Origin: Sycon ciliatum
Lineage: Eukaryota > Porifera > Calcarea > Leucosolenida > Sycettidae
DNA length: 64,000 nt
Assembly: GCF_964019385.1 (NCBI RefSeq)
Contig: NC_088643.1
Span: 73,832,324 to 73,896,323, forward strand
Direction of reading: 5' to 3'
Shown: one piece after another, positions 41,545-52,969 of the stretch
How positions within the stretch are numbered: position 1 is the first letter of the stretch
How the letters are laid out: every line of letters starts with the position of its first letter
Notes under the pieces: generated by a model
The model's database searches: none
Seen by the model: the letters and a program-made list of their open reading frames with translations, nothing else
What the model was told of the DNA's origin: nothing
Program-made: the position numbers and the translations under genes

Positions 41545-42345
41545 GGGGAACGTGTGAGATAATGACTCTTACCAGGAGATACATGTAGGTCTTTCATACA
41601 GTTTCCCCCCTCTCCTACGCTATAGTTCTAACCCTTCAATACACTTCTTATTTTTTATGGTAAGAAATGTGTGTGGGAGATCCAAGTCCTAATTTTACCA
41701 CTCCATGGTAAGAAATGTGTGTGGGAGATTCAAGTACTAATTTTACAACTCCAAGTCCTAATGTTACCACTCCAAGCACTGATTTTCGAAAAATGTAATG
41801 TTGGCTCAACCCAATTCCAGAAAAGTGAGCCAACTGTTAATGTTACTTGCTCCCTCCGAGAAATCAGACCGAAATCGGAAGTGAGCCAACTTGAGCTTTT
41901 TTCACTTACTAAGTTACTAGTACCCGATCTTGACTCACTTCGAGGACTGATGTGGATCGGTTCCCGAGTCAACTTTGGTTGGTTCAGCTTTGGATGACTT
42001 ACACCCATCAATCGGTAACTCATCATATTTTCCATCTCAGCATCAACAATATAATTTCCCATCTTCTTGCTCTCGTGATATCATCTTTTCAGCATACTCA
42101 ACTGTTTCCGAGGCTGTTTTTGTTTTGCTAAGGGATTGCTCATTTCCTCATCATATCTTTTCAGCATACTCAACTGTTCCCTGTTTTAGTTTTGCTAAGG
42201 GATGGTTCATTTCCATTATATCTTTTCTTGTTTTTCATCAGCTCTTTTTGTAATCGATGGTCTCCATCCTGAGTTGAGTGCTGCTCTCACCTCAGCAAGG
42301 GTTTCTTTTGTGGGAATGTAAGGCATATTTTTCACCTGATCATCT
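41545..42345. repeat. Two local tandem duplications, no gene
   Basis: A roughly 50-bp duplication around GGTAAGAAATGTGTGTGGGA (41658 and 41709) and a roughly 80-bp duplication around CTTTTCAGCATACTCAACTG (42083 and 42156). Otherwise unique AT-rich sequence without a recognised exon. Confidence 0.6.
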
Positions 42346-42984
42346 TTACATGAGGTGGGTGGTTTCGAAAGTGTGAAGGTCTTCATCCTTCTTTCTGATA
42401 TATTTTTTTATTTGTCTGTGAAATACAGCAGCAGTGATGGGGATGAGAAGAAGAAGGAAAAGGAGGCATATCAAGTTGTTTGATTTTCCTGATGTTCCCG
42501 ATGTTGTCGGTGTAATTCCCAATGTTCCCGATGTTCCCAATATTCCCAATGTAATTCCCGATGCTTCAACGGCCGATGTTGTCGGTGTAATTCCCGATGT
42601 TGTCGGTGTAATTCCCGATGTTCCCGATGTAATTCCCGATGTTCCCGATGTAATTCCCGATGTTGTCAGTGGTGTCGGTGGTGTCGGTGTTGTCGGTGGT
42701 ATCGATGTTGTCAGTGGTGTCGGTGTTGTCGGTGGTATCGGTGTTGTCGGTGGTGTCGGTGTTGTCGGTTTTCCCGTTGTTAGCGGTGTTACAGATGCTG
42801 CTGGTACATTGATAGGTGGACTAAGATGTGTAAGTGGAACACAAATCCAGAATGAATTTTCTTCCCAACATTTGTTTATTACCAACCCATTCACTTTGAT
42901 ACAATGAGCTAGAAAAGCAATTCCTATAAAGATCATAAATTTGCTCATTTTTACTCTATCATAAACCGTTTTCTTTTTTCCCAT
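42346..42984 (-). CDS. Mucin-like single-pass membrane protein
   Basis: An intact single-exon reading of 212 codons, or 200 from the better Met at 42948, which begins a signal peptide (MSKFMIFIGIAFLAHCIKVNG). A short domain with two Cys (KCWEENSFWIC) is followed by about 100 residues of Thr/Pro/Ser/Gly repeats (TTPTPPTTP, SGITSGTSGI, ITPTTSG) likely to be O-glycosylated. Then come a membrane helix (LICLLFLLLLIPITAAVF) and a basic stop-transfer (HRQIKKYIRKK). The topology is type I plasma membrane. The repeats vary by GATGTT/GTCGGT codon slippage. Its 5' end lies in a large hairpin. I recognise no family; this could be the last exon of a longer gene. Confidence 0.6.
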   Translation of the reverse strand: MGKKKTVYDRVKMSKFMIFIGIAFLAHCIKVNGLVINKCWEENSFWICVPLTHLSPPINVPAASVTPLTTGKPTTPTPPTTPIPPTTPTPLTTSIPPTTPTPPTPLTTSGITSGTSGITSGTSGITPTTSGITPTTSAVEASGITLGILGTSGTLGITPTTSGTSGKSNNLICLLFLLLLIPITAAVFHRQIKKYIRKKDEDLHTFETTHLM

Positions 42985-43179
42985 CAGACCATACCAGTTA
43001 CATCAATGGTTGAGGGTAGTCTTGGTAGAGTGTTCACACCAAGCATATCAGATATGCTTGGTGTGAACACTCTACCAAGACTACCCTCAACCATTGATGT
43101 AACTGGTATGGTCTGATGGGAAAAAAAGAAAACGGTTTATGATAGTTTATGATAGAGTAAAAATGAGCAAATTTATGAT
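42932..43179. repeat. Near-perfect 118-bp inverted duplication (hairpin) at a gene 5' end
   Basis: Arms 42932-43049 and 43051-43179 are complementary around a one-base centre at 43050 (AAGCATATC A GATATGCTT). The right arm differs by a 10-bp TTTATGATAG duplication. The left arm contains the start codon and leader of the mucin-like reading, so the right arm carries a mirrored start (ATGAGCAAATTTATGATT at 43162 on the plus strand) that ends in a stop after about 16 codons. Confidence 0.9.
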
Positions 43180-44245
43180 TCTGGTAATCATGGGGTATCG
43201 GATTAAAATCTAACCTAGGCTGATGTTGAAAGTTTCTTGGATCATTTTCAGGGTCAACACTCATCGAACAGCTGGAACGTTTCAGCACCAACTATAGGAA
43301 TAACAATCAGAGATAAAAGATAGAGTTTGGGGTCTGTCAAATGAGGGTTACTCACGTTTCCTGGTTTCGTTTGATCGTAAGGTGGTTGTGCCAGTGATAA
43401 TGGTCTGTTGGTGGTGATGTTTCACTAGGGACTCGTGTCAACCGGAGTCGGTCTTTCACTTGGGATGACAGTAGGAGGTTTTGTTGCCAAGCAGGGTCCA
43501 TCCTTATCCAACGGATCACGAATACAACCAAGAGTAGATGGTAGCATGGTCAACAGTACTAGCAAATGAGGTATCAAGTACTTACTTAGTTCCATTCTTT
43601 ATCTTTTCATAATGTACATGCATGACTGTGTAGATCTACATGCAACATGGCATACGGACACGTACGTACACGTAGATCTACGTGGCCACCTCTGCACTGA
43701 CTATGTCATGTACTAGTATAATAATTTTTTTAATGCAGTATTTAAAAAAAGAAACAATAATATTTACTACTGTCTGAAAATAGCTGCTAGCAGTTATAAT
43801 TATTATACTAACGTTAGTGTTACGGTTTGTGCTCAGAACGCCTACTAGTACCTAGTTGGCGTTCTGGTACATGTAGCAGCAAGCAGGTGAATTGAGAGCT
43901 GTGGCTGTAAGAGCGAGCAGAACTACAGCCAGTAGGGGTACTACTACTGTGCTTCAGCGGTAATATTGGTTCCTCGCAATCACTGCTGTCCGCATAACGT
44001 CATCAGGTGGGATTGCGTGGGGGAACACTGAAGGTGAGAAATCCCTAGACGATGACATGGCATGAATGAAGTAAAATATTGTTCTTGCGACGCGATTCTT
44101 TGCTAGTGCTTGGCTGCAAACAGTGGGTTTATGACTAGTCAATGCGCTATAATTATCATAATTATTATCATCCATTCACAAACAAGTCCACAACCACTTG
44201 GCCTAATCTCATTTACCAGCCAGAAAACAAATGCTGGTTTTACAT
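43180..44245. other. Intergenic, nothing recognised
   Basis: AT-rich sequence with short ACGTACACGTAGATCTACGT palindromes near 43660. I see no exon with supporting splice sites or homology. Confidence 0.4.
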
Positions 44246-44475
44246 TAGAGAGTTTACGCGTGACGATTTTTTAAAATTTCGAACGTGAGAAAAAAAACGT
44301 GCGTTGAATCGCTTTTTTCACAGTGACGGTTGGCCCTGTATCGCGTTGAAATCTCACGTTGCAACGTGAGGAGCGTCATTTTGGCCGTGAGATCTCACGT
44401 TGCAACGTGAGGAGCGTCATTTTGGCCGTGAGATCTCACGTTTGAAATTGAAAAACGTGAAGCGTTAACTCTCTC
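44246..44475. mobile_element. TA-flanked MITE with internal tandem repeat
   Basis: Left end TAGAGAGTTTACGCGTGACG and right end (complement TAGAGAGTTAACGCTTCACG) form 20-bp TIRs with three mismatches, bordered by TA. Inside are two copies of a roughly 44-bp unit containing GAGATCTCACGTTGCAACGT, itself palindromic. At 230 bp it is non-coding. Confidence 0.6.
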
Positions 44476-45443
44476 TATTGTGAATTTACTCACCGTGGTC
44501 GGTACGAATAGGGTTAACTGCGCATTTGAAGTTTCCCCGACCAGCCATTACTGCTGACTGCCAACTGCCAAGCACAGAGAAACGCTTAGATTTAGTTACA
44601 CAACTGAGTTACTCTGGCGGCGTACGGAGAGAAATTAGCGACAAACTCGGCCATTGCGCACATATCGGTCACACCACTACATATACTCCACAATGCACTC
44701 TTGACTGATGCATTTAACTCGCACAGTGTCACCATGGCAAGGATATTTCCGGTGAGATCATGATATTGCAGACTCAGGCTCCAGACAGCTGTTCTGCTCC
44801 AACCGGCAGAGCTCACATCAGTGGAGGTAGTAGATAATGGATGTGGATCCAGGTGTATGCATGATGTCAAATAGGACAAAAATGGCGCAATCGCACATGT
44901 TCTACATGGAGGTGTGGCATGGAATGGAATTGGCCGGCTGAGAGTGCATTACGAGTGGTGATACGACTGATCATATTAATGTTAAAATGTACTCGTAGCA
45001 AACACAGAACCTACACATTGGACTACTCGCAGTGCATGCCTACCCCCATTCCACAAGTACTACACCATGCATGCCTGAGCCCCTCTCCATTTTGTGATCA
45101 TCATGAGTTCCTCCCGTCCCCCCACCCCTCTTCATGCCCGTGACATGCAGGTAGTGTGCCTGTAAAGGCAACGTAGCTGTTCTCGTTAATGTTAGTCGTG
45201 CAGTTGGTTTTGAAGGGGGGGGGGGGGGACTGCGAATTGTACTAGTGTTCTTCATTTTCCGGCTTCCATGGCCCGGTGAATGTTTAGTTCTGAGCATCCT
45301 TTCTTGTCTCGCACATTCCTGAGTCACGATGATTATGCCACTCTGCTGGTGTTTGGATGTACCTGTGTTGATTTCGGTACAGGTGTATTGTGTGTGTGTG
45401 TGTGTGTGTGTGTGACGTGGAAGGTTGCCACTTCCGAGGAGGT
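44476..45443. other. Upstream region of the CARD gene
   Basis: 44785-44870 contains a diverged copy of the repeat cassette seen at 50.9-52.5 kb (CAGACAGCTGTTCTGCTCC then CAGAGCTCACATCAGTGG). A G homopolymer lies at 45218 and a (GT)n run at 45391-45414, only 30 bp before the CARD start codon. No clear TATA element. Confidence 0.4.
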
Positions 45444-48400
45444 ATGGCGGCACACGTGTCTCTGAGCAAGAAACTTCAGTCGAGGCAGACCTTTCTGCTG
45501 GAAAACTTTGACAAGGATGTCGATGACATTGTCGACTACCTGGTATCGCAGCAGGCCTTTAAACCGAGCCAAGGGGTGTACCAGTTGCTCACCTTCAAGC
45601 AATCGACGAAGCGGGAAAGATTCAGGCTATTACTGGAGAACTTGACAACGGATCATCGACGCAAGTGCTTCCTGCGTGCTCTGGCACGGACATCTACTTT
45701 CCCACAACTGGAAAGAAAACTGGCGGCTCCACCAGAAAGCTATCTTGTAGCCGAGAACACGTTGAGTAAGTAAGTTTAGACTTACCGTTCATGCCCGTCC
45801 CAGTTTTCATGATCACTGATTCGGGCCGCCATCTTGCACATGTTGTCTGCGCACTATGATTCATGGCAGCAACCTGACAGCAATGCCTCCTCCCCCACGC
45901 ACACAGTCACTGCTACCACAGGGTTCTAGTCAAAGAGGGTAGGGGGAGGGGAGGGGGGCAGCACCCTCCTACTCTGTTTGTGCCCCCCCCCCCCCCGCTG
46001 TGAAAAAGTGCTGCCCCCTATTCATTTTCCGATTTTTATGGTTTTTCTTGCCATTCAACAAAAATGCAGTCGATAGTCAGTACTAGGGGATTCATAAAGG
46101 CACATTTGTCTGGGGGTGAAGTCAGGTGTTCGCCCCATACATTGCATTTCGCATTGCAAGACAGTTACATGTATTTTGAAAATGGAAAAAGGACTACAGG
46201 GTAACTGCCCCCCCCCCCCCCCCCCCTACTATTTCGACCTGGCTAGAACCCTGTCCACAGAACTGTAATATTCCTCACTTCCAGTGGCTTGGGACGACGA
46301 GCACCTTCTTTTTGTTTGTCTCTGCTATTTTTCAGCCAGAGCTGACTGGGAAAATACAGATGCCGAAGAGGCTGCACGTGAGTATGGGTCAGACAAGACG
46401 CCTGAAGTCTTCGATGTTCTCACTTATATTGGGAAGGTAGCCTTCGCACGCAGCTGTGTGTTGAATCTGTTGATGTTACCAATATGATGGTGATGCATGC
46501 CTGCCGGTCATATTATATAGCAAGTGCATGTAACTGTATGATGCACGTGAGAGCTGTCTTTAGCTGCCATGTACTCTGACTGGTTTAGTGTGGCTACTGA
46601 TAGTTTGTAGTATTCACATTCACACCTGCTCAGGTGCACTACCCAGGGATATACATGGACGGCAGGAGACGGTTCCTCCGTTAGCCAGTCTACCCGGCGG
46701 TGATGATCCACCACCAGCATACACTGCAAGTGGTTAGTCACTATGATGGCGGTGTGCATGGCTGTGTGCATGGCTGTGTGCATGGCTGTGTGCATGGCTG
46801 TGTGCATGGCTGTGTGCATGGCTGTGTGCATGGCTGTGTGCATGGCTGTGTGACGGTTTCACGGTGCATGGCTGTGTGACGGTGCATGGTTGTGTGAAAT
46901 GCTCTATTCTCAGCGTATTGAGCACTATTTTCAGGAACCTTTGCTACTTATACTTGCCAAGAGTGCTCAACTCCATTTTCGAAAGGTTCTCTGACGGCAA
47001 AACCGCCCAGTACATGTTCTCGTTGTACATGTCCAGCATGCTGTCAGCGACCAAAGGAGTAGTGAAAGGAGCACTCCAAGTTGGGCGCTGATGAAGGCTT
47101 CTACGCTCGTATGAATGCGACTAAATGTTGTGTTCCGGAACTCCATTTGTGTGTGCCCACCGGCCTGTCCCCACCGGCCTGTCCCCATCGGCCTTTCCCC
47201 ACCGGCATGTGCCCATCGGCCTTTCCCCACCGGTCTGTTCCAATCTTATCGGTGTGTGTATTGTAGGTAGCGGAGGCTCCACGGGAACGCTCATATCATC
47301 AGAAACTGGAGCAGATGGTACCCGGTCACTGGAGCAGCCCAAGCACGACCGCTTCAACAATGAGTATCCAAGACCGGTGCTGAGAGAGCTTTCGGAACAG
47401 AGGCACGTCCTATCTGCTCCATCGTTAACAGGTGAGTCCAGTCTGTTGTGGCACATGCAGCTATCAACTTGAGCTGCTCATCGAGTCTGGCTTGCTACAT
47501 AGCACACTGTACAACTCAGAGTTGCCGTTGACTGTACACTGTATGTACACTGTATGTGCACTGTATGTACACTGTATGTACACTGTATGTACACTGTATG
47601 TACACTGTATGTGCACTGTATGTGCACTGTATGTACACTGTATGTACACTGTATGTACACTGTATGTACACTGTATGTGCACTGTATGTACACTGTATGT
47701 ACACTGTATGGACACTGTATGTACACTGTATGTACACTGTATGTGCACTGTATGTGCACTGTGTGTACACTGTATGTGCACTGTATGTACACTGTATGTA
47801 CACTGTATGTGCACTGTATGTACACTGTATGTACACTGTATGTACACTGTATGTACACTGTATGTACACTGTATGTACACTGTATGTACACTGTATGTGC
47901 ACTGTATGTACACTGTATGTACACTGTATGGACACTGTATGTACACTGTATGTACACTGTATGTACACTGTATGTACACTGTATGTACACTGTATGTACA
48001 CTGTATGTGCACTGTATGTACACTGTATGTACACTGTATGTACACTGTATGTACACTGTATGTACACTGTATGTACACTGTATGTGCACTGTGTGTACAC
48101 TGTATGTGCACTGTATGTACACTGTATGTACACTGTATGTGCACTGTATGTACACTGTATGGACACTGTATGTACACTGTATGTACACTGTATGTACACT
48201 GTATGTACACTGTATGTACACTGTATGTACACTGTATGTACACTGTATGTACACTGTATGTGCACTGTGTGTACACTGTATGGGCACTGTATGTACACTG
48301 TATGTACACTGTATGTAGTTGATGAGCACGTGGAATGAATGGAACAGCGCCTCCACCACAGGAGCTATGCATGTGATGTACCCATAATATATGCATGTGA

Positions 48401-49012
48401 TGTACCCATGATATATGCATGTGATGTACCCATGATATATGCATGTGATGTACCCATGATATATGCATGCCGCTCTCCATATTTGTATGCTCCATTCTCT
48501 CGTCCCCTTGTTTCCTTGTTGTGACCCTGTGCGCCATGCAGTCCTCTCGGCTGACCCTGTGCGCCATGCAGTCCTCTCGGCTGACCCTGTGCGCCATGCA
48601 GTCCTCTCGGCTGACCCTGTGCGCCATGCAGTCCTCTCGGCTGACCCTGTGCGCCATGCAGTCCTCTCGGCTGACCCTGTGCGCCATGCAGTCCTCTCGG
48701 CTGCAAGTCTCGGATCGCACTGCTGCGATGATCTTGTTCTCTTAATCTATTGTTTCAGGCCTGCCTGATGACCAGCCACCCGCTCAAGATCTTCTGCCGA
48801 TAAGCGACTCTCGCAACCCCGACACATCGCCTACGTTTGTCATGAGTCCGATGGCAGCCCATACCAGCCACACTGGCATAGATCATACCGATAAAGATGC
48901 TGTCACCGAGAATTGTGACCGTTCAGTACCGGGCATGACGCGCCATGGCACGATGCTTCTTGTTGGGTTTGGTGTGGTGGCAACGGTGGCAGCCTGGTGC
49001 ATGCGCCGGTAG
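45444..49012 (+). CDS. CARD-like domain protein with C-terminal tail anchor (MAVS-like architecture)
   Basis: Four exons, 45444-45765, 46336-46377, 47267-47431 and 48759-49012, give exactly 783 nt (260 residues and stop). All introns are phase 1, with GTAAGT or GTGAGT donors and pyrimidine-rich acceptors. The ATG has a good context (GAGGAGGTATGG). Exon 1 is a death-fold domain most like CARD: FLLENFDKDVDDIVDYLVSQ (helices 1-2), then KRERFRLLLENLTT and KCFLRALARTSTFPQLERKL (helices 4-6). Residues about 108-237 are polar, Pro/Ser-rich and probably disordered. Residues 241-257 (TMLLVGFGVVATVAAWC) form a short membrane helix followed by MRR at the very end, as in mitochondrial outer-membrane tail anchors. 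In vertebrates CARD plus tail anchor defines MAVS, which relays RIG-I-like receptor signals. Orthology is not shown; other CARD adaptors or Bcl-2-linked proteins are possible. Confidence 0.7.
46745..46855 (+). repeat. 12-bp minisatellite TGCATGGCTGTG
   Basis: About nine tandem copies in intron 2 of the CARD gene, with degenerate copies to 46895. Confidence 0.9.
47150..47240 (+). repeat. 14-bp minisatellite CCCCACCGGCCTGT
   Basis: Six degenerate copies immediately upstream of the exon 3 acceptor (47267) of the CARD gene. Confidence 0.8.
47530..48318 (+). repeat. 11-bp minisatellite TGTATGTACAC, about 70 copies
   Basis: Units TGTATGTACAC vary mainly as TGTATGTGCAC or TGTATGGACAC. Three units equal 33 bp, so all six frames stay open with an 11-residue periodicity; those readings are artefacts. 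It lies in intron 3 of the CARD gene. Confidence 0.95.
48367..48472 (+). repeat. 24-bp minisatellite
   Basis: Four copies of a 24-bp unit beginning TGCATGTGATGTACCCATGA, in intron 3 of the CARD gene. Confidence 0.9.
48525..48704 (+). repeat. 30-bp minisatellite, six copies
   Basis: Six nearly identical copies of a 30-bp unit containing GACCCTGTGCGCCATGCAGT, ending 55 bp upstream of the last exon of the CARD gene. Each unit contains CAG and could act as a decoy acceptor. Confidence 0.95.
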
Positions 49013-49061
49013 CACAGTGTACCAGAGACAAGCCTGCCGCTGTACGTATAATCTCCTGCCA

Positions 49062-49063
<2 letters not shown>

Positions 49064-49099
<36 letters not shown>

Positions 49100-49131
49100 A
49101 TGTGTGATGTGTGTGTGTGCGTGCGTGTGTG

Positions 49132-49225
<94 letters not shown>

Positions 49226-49232
49226 GTGTGCG
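49064..49232 (+). repeat. (GT)n microsatellite
   Basis: Imperfect GT array with GCATGTGTGATG interruptions, 50 bp after the CARD gene stop codon and so probably in its 3' untranslated region. Confidence 0.9.
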
Positions 49233-49239
49233 TGGTGCC

Positions 49240-50750
49240 CATTGCTTCAGAGTGCAATTCTGGTCTACAGTATTGTCTGTTGTGGAAAGATGCTGCGTAC
49301 TAATATGGGCAGTGACATCACAATGTCCATACACTGTGCAGATCTATGACATCACAGTCACTTCTCCGGCCATACTGCTGCGGAATTGTTCCATCAAGGC
49401 ATTCGCAGCATTCAGCTATGGCCATGCCAACATGGGCAGTTGTTGCTAGTGATGCACAGACTCAGGCGGAGGTCTTTGCTTGAAGTCAGTTACGCCATCC
49501 CCACTGTACAACTGCAGCCATTGGGGAAATCAGCGGTTAAGCCCTGAATGGGGACTGGAACGGCAGTGCAGACTTTGAACACCCAGCAGCAAACTCGAGG
49601 TTCATGCTTAATTTAGTTATGACATCAATTATTTTGATGTTAGCAATGTGTCAATTTTTTATTACTTTAGATCAAGGAAAACACAAACTCTAGTACGTCA
49701 CTGTACTTCAAAGTATTTTCTTCACAATTTCCTTTTCCTGTGCTCTACCCCCTGTTCCTGTACAAGGTTGTCCTTGACAGTCCTGGATCAGTGTCTTGGC
49801 CTGAGCTCCTTCTCGCCCTGCTGTATACACACGCAGAGTGCCGGGAAAGAAGGTTCCACTGCGTCAAATATCTTCACTTTGGGACGCACTTGGGCCAGTG
49901 ATTGGGCCAATACTGTGAACATGGCGTTCAGTTCTGTTGTCGTTGCTGGCATGTACGTGTACTATGCTCTAGCAGAAACCTCACTTGAACTACACTAACG
50001 CTAAGCACTACTCAAGTTTGGAGAATAAGCTACCTTCTCAGTCTATTACAGTACATGTATACCATGATGGGAAAGTGTTTGCTCCCCCACACCGGAGCTC
50101 GCACTTTCGGCCGACTGACTTGACACTTGACTGACTCGCGACTGCCATCCAGACAACACACAAGAAGTCCATCACGAAACTTTGACTCGGCAAACCTGCA
50201 AGAAAGCACCACTCCCTGCCCAATACACAGTGTTTCGGGGAATTCACCCCTCACCAGTTGAACTTGAGTAGGCTGAGGAAGATTGTGTCTGGAAGGGCAC
50301 CACTTATATAGTGCTCTCCAGGCCAAACCGTCACCAGAGATACAAACTTACAGAGACGCTCCGTTTCCAGCCCGACAAACACCTCGTGAACACCAGATCG
50401 CAGCGTGAGTCACAGTGTCGCTCCTGGACGGTGAGAACAGACGGTGAGGAATACCCCCGGCCCAGGTCATTCACAACGCTGTCACCTCCTAACCAGCTAG
50501 TCGCAAGCCCGCGCTGGGCACAATACGAGATAGTGGTACCGACTTCGGCGATGTACATGATTGTACTTCAGTTGTCTGGGGATTGCCTTAGCTTTGCTAT
50601 GTGCATGAAACGCAGCGTTACGACAAATGACCTAGCTGGTGGTGGTCTCTGTTCTCTTCTGCCTTTGTGTACTTCTAGTACATGTATGTTGGCCACTGCA
50701 CCCATATTTTCTTAGAGTACTACTACTAGTACTTCTTCTATTTTGGACCT
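49240..50750. other. Uninterpreted sequence downstream of CARD gene
   Basis: Several open readings of 70-130 codons occur on both strands (for example minus 50326-50030, plus 50311-50715). None has splice support, repeats or a motif I recognise. Possible 3' untranslated sequence of the CARD gene near its start. Confidence 0.3.
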
Positions 50751-50759
50751 AAGAAAGCT

Positions 50760-52965
50760 TACCAATGATTGCTGGCGACAAAATGCTTGCCAATGATTGC
50801 TATGGTGACAGAATGCTGACCGATGATTGCTATGGTGACAGAATGCTGACCAATGATTGCTATGGTGACAAAATGCTGGCCGATGATTGCTATTCATTGC
50901 ATTCCCAACTCATCACAACCACGCGCTCTTCAGCCGAACCATACAGACACCAGCAAGGACACTTCCGTTGAGAGATAATATTGCTCCACGCCTCTAGACA
51001 GCTGTTTCGCTCCCTGTCAGAGCTCATCAGTAGAGGATGATAATGATGATAATGGAGGAATGATCATTCTTATACACCAGAAATGGCGCAAGTGCGCGCT
51101 TTCCACATATATCAATGGCATATGCAAGCTGTTAAAATGGTAAAGTGTGAGAACAGCGATAAATAATCATAGTACGCGCTCATTGGTGGAGAAACACACC
51201 ACACAAGCGACGAAAATCTTACTCGGACTACTGATGCCAATGGAAAGTACATGTATGTTGTTTATTATTATGATGTTGCAATGTCCATGTATGCAGGCGA
51301 GGCGAGACTCACCGCCGAGATCCCCCAACGCGACAGGCTCGGTTGCCGTTCAGGATTCACACCGACCTGTCCGCCCGTCAACAGGATCGACAGCGGGAGG
51401 CCCCACTGATGCCGATGTCGATGCACACCAGGAAACTTGTAGTCGTGAGTGTGATACTAACAGGTCTAGTAGCAACCACTGACAAACGAGAGGCCAGCTG
51501 GGGCATTCACTCCAGTCAGGGATGCTTGGTCAACGCTTCGTATCAGCAGCTCAGCTCAGTTTGATCAAAGATGCTGCAGATGTGTCTTGCTTTCCTCCTT
51601 CCTTCTTCACCGACTCGTCTTGTCATCTCTCCTTCTTTCTTCACCGACTCTTCGTGTCCACTCTGCTCTGCCACTAACGGCGCATTAAAACTTCAGAACT
51701 AAATATTGCGACAGAGCTTTCGGCCATATTTTTAATTCATTGCATTCCCAACTCATCACAACCACGCGCTCTTCAGCCGAACCATACAGACACCAGCAAG
51801 GACACTTCCGTTGAGAGATAATAATTGCTCCACGCCTCTAGACAGCTGTTTCGCTCCCTGTCAGAGCTCATCAGTAGAGGATGATAATGATGATAATGGA
51901 GGAATGATCATTCTTATACACCAGAAATGGCTAACGGCGCATTAAAACTTCAGAACTAAAATTTAATATTGCGACAGAGCTTTCGGCCATATTTTTAATT
52001 CATTGCATTCCCAACTCATCACAACCACGCGCTCTTCAGCCGAACCAGCAAGGACACTTCCGTTGAGAGATAATATTGCTCCACGCCTCTAGACAGCTGT
52101 TATTTTTACATACATGTACTTTCCATTGGCATCAGTAGTCCGAGTAAGATTTTCGTCGCTTGTGTGGTGTGTTTCTCCACCAATGAGCGCGTACTATGAT
52201 TATTTATCGCTGTTCTCACACTTTACCATTTTAGCAGCTTGCATATGCCATTGATATATGTGGAAAGCGCGCACTTGCGCCATTTCTGGTGTATAAGAAT
52301 GATCATTCCTCCATTATCATCATTATCATCCTCTACTGATGAGCTCTGACAGGGAGCGAAACAGCTGTCTAGAGGCGTGGAGCAATATTATCTCTCAACG
52401 GAAGTGTCCTTGCTGGTGTCTGTATGGTTCGGCTGAAGAGCGCGTGGTTGTGATGAGTTGGGAATGCAATGAATTAAAAATATGGCCGAAAGCTCTGTCG
52501 CAATAGGGCTTGAAAGTGCTACGTCACTCCATAGCAATGGCATAGCAACAATTTGAAAAATTCGAAAACTGGATCCACCTGGATCCAGTTTTTGTATGGA
52601 TCCAAGCACATTTCAAGCGGTCTCACTTACAGCAAGGTGATGTTGCCAGTGAAACTGACTGATTTGGCTAGTGGGGGCGGGGTGACAACTGGTGGCGAAG
52701 TAAAAGTTGCACCTGCATACGACATGAGTGGGTTGCTATGCACCCACATACTGAGGCAATAGCAAAGTCACACCTTAGTGGATCCAAAATAGAAATCTGA
52801 TGTCAATTTACTACTCCCAGGCCGTTTTTGACGTCATCACTTTCAAGCCCTATATTTAGTTCCGATGATTGCTATGGTGACAAAATGCTGACCAATGATT
52901 GCTATGGTGACAAAATGCTGACCAATGATTTTGTTATCATAGCAATCATTGCCATTGGTAAGCCT
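50760..52965. repeat. Rearranged repeat cassette with direct and inverted copies
   Basis: A roughly 370-bp segment (CATTGCATTCCCAACTCATC through GACGAAAATCTTACTCGGAC) occurs at 50893-51260, in part at 51736-51930 and 51997-52102, and fully inverted at 52110-52470. The outer edges also mirror: 30-bp tandem repeats AATGATTGCTATGGTGACAA lie at 50765-50893 and 52860-52930, ending in GCTTACCAATG and its complement. Added copies of CAGAACTAAATATTGCGACA sit at each internal joint. One arm is interrupted by the MITE at 52504-52852. Confidence 0.8.
52504..52852. mobile_element. TAGGGCTTGAAAGTG MITE, copy 1
   Basis: Ends TAGGGCTTGAAAGTGCTACG and the complement TAGGGCTTGAAAGTGATGAC form the TIR, bordered by TA. 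The interior has a GGATCCACCTGGATCC palindrome and a near-identical relative at 59093-59420. Related copies of the flank (51708, 51960) lack the insert: CTGTCGCAATATTTAGTTC without it, interrupted after CTGTCGCAA with it. That locates the insertion. Confidence 0.8.
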
Positions 52966-52969
52966 TCTT

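Noticed and set aside
46892-47091. Extra CARD-gene exon with an amphipathic reading (LYLPRVLNSIFERF)
   Set aside because: Its acceptor needs phase 2 and no donor in it gives phase 1, so it cannot join the phase-1 exons on either side; the four-exon model closes without it.
47464-48720. Readings of 250-420 codons in all frames with an 11-residue period
   Set aside because: They are generated by the 11-bp minisatellite in an intron of the CARD gene; every frame is open because three units equal 33 bp.
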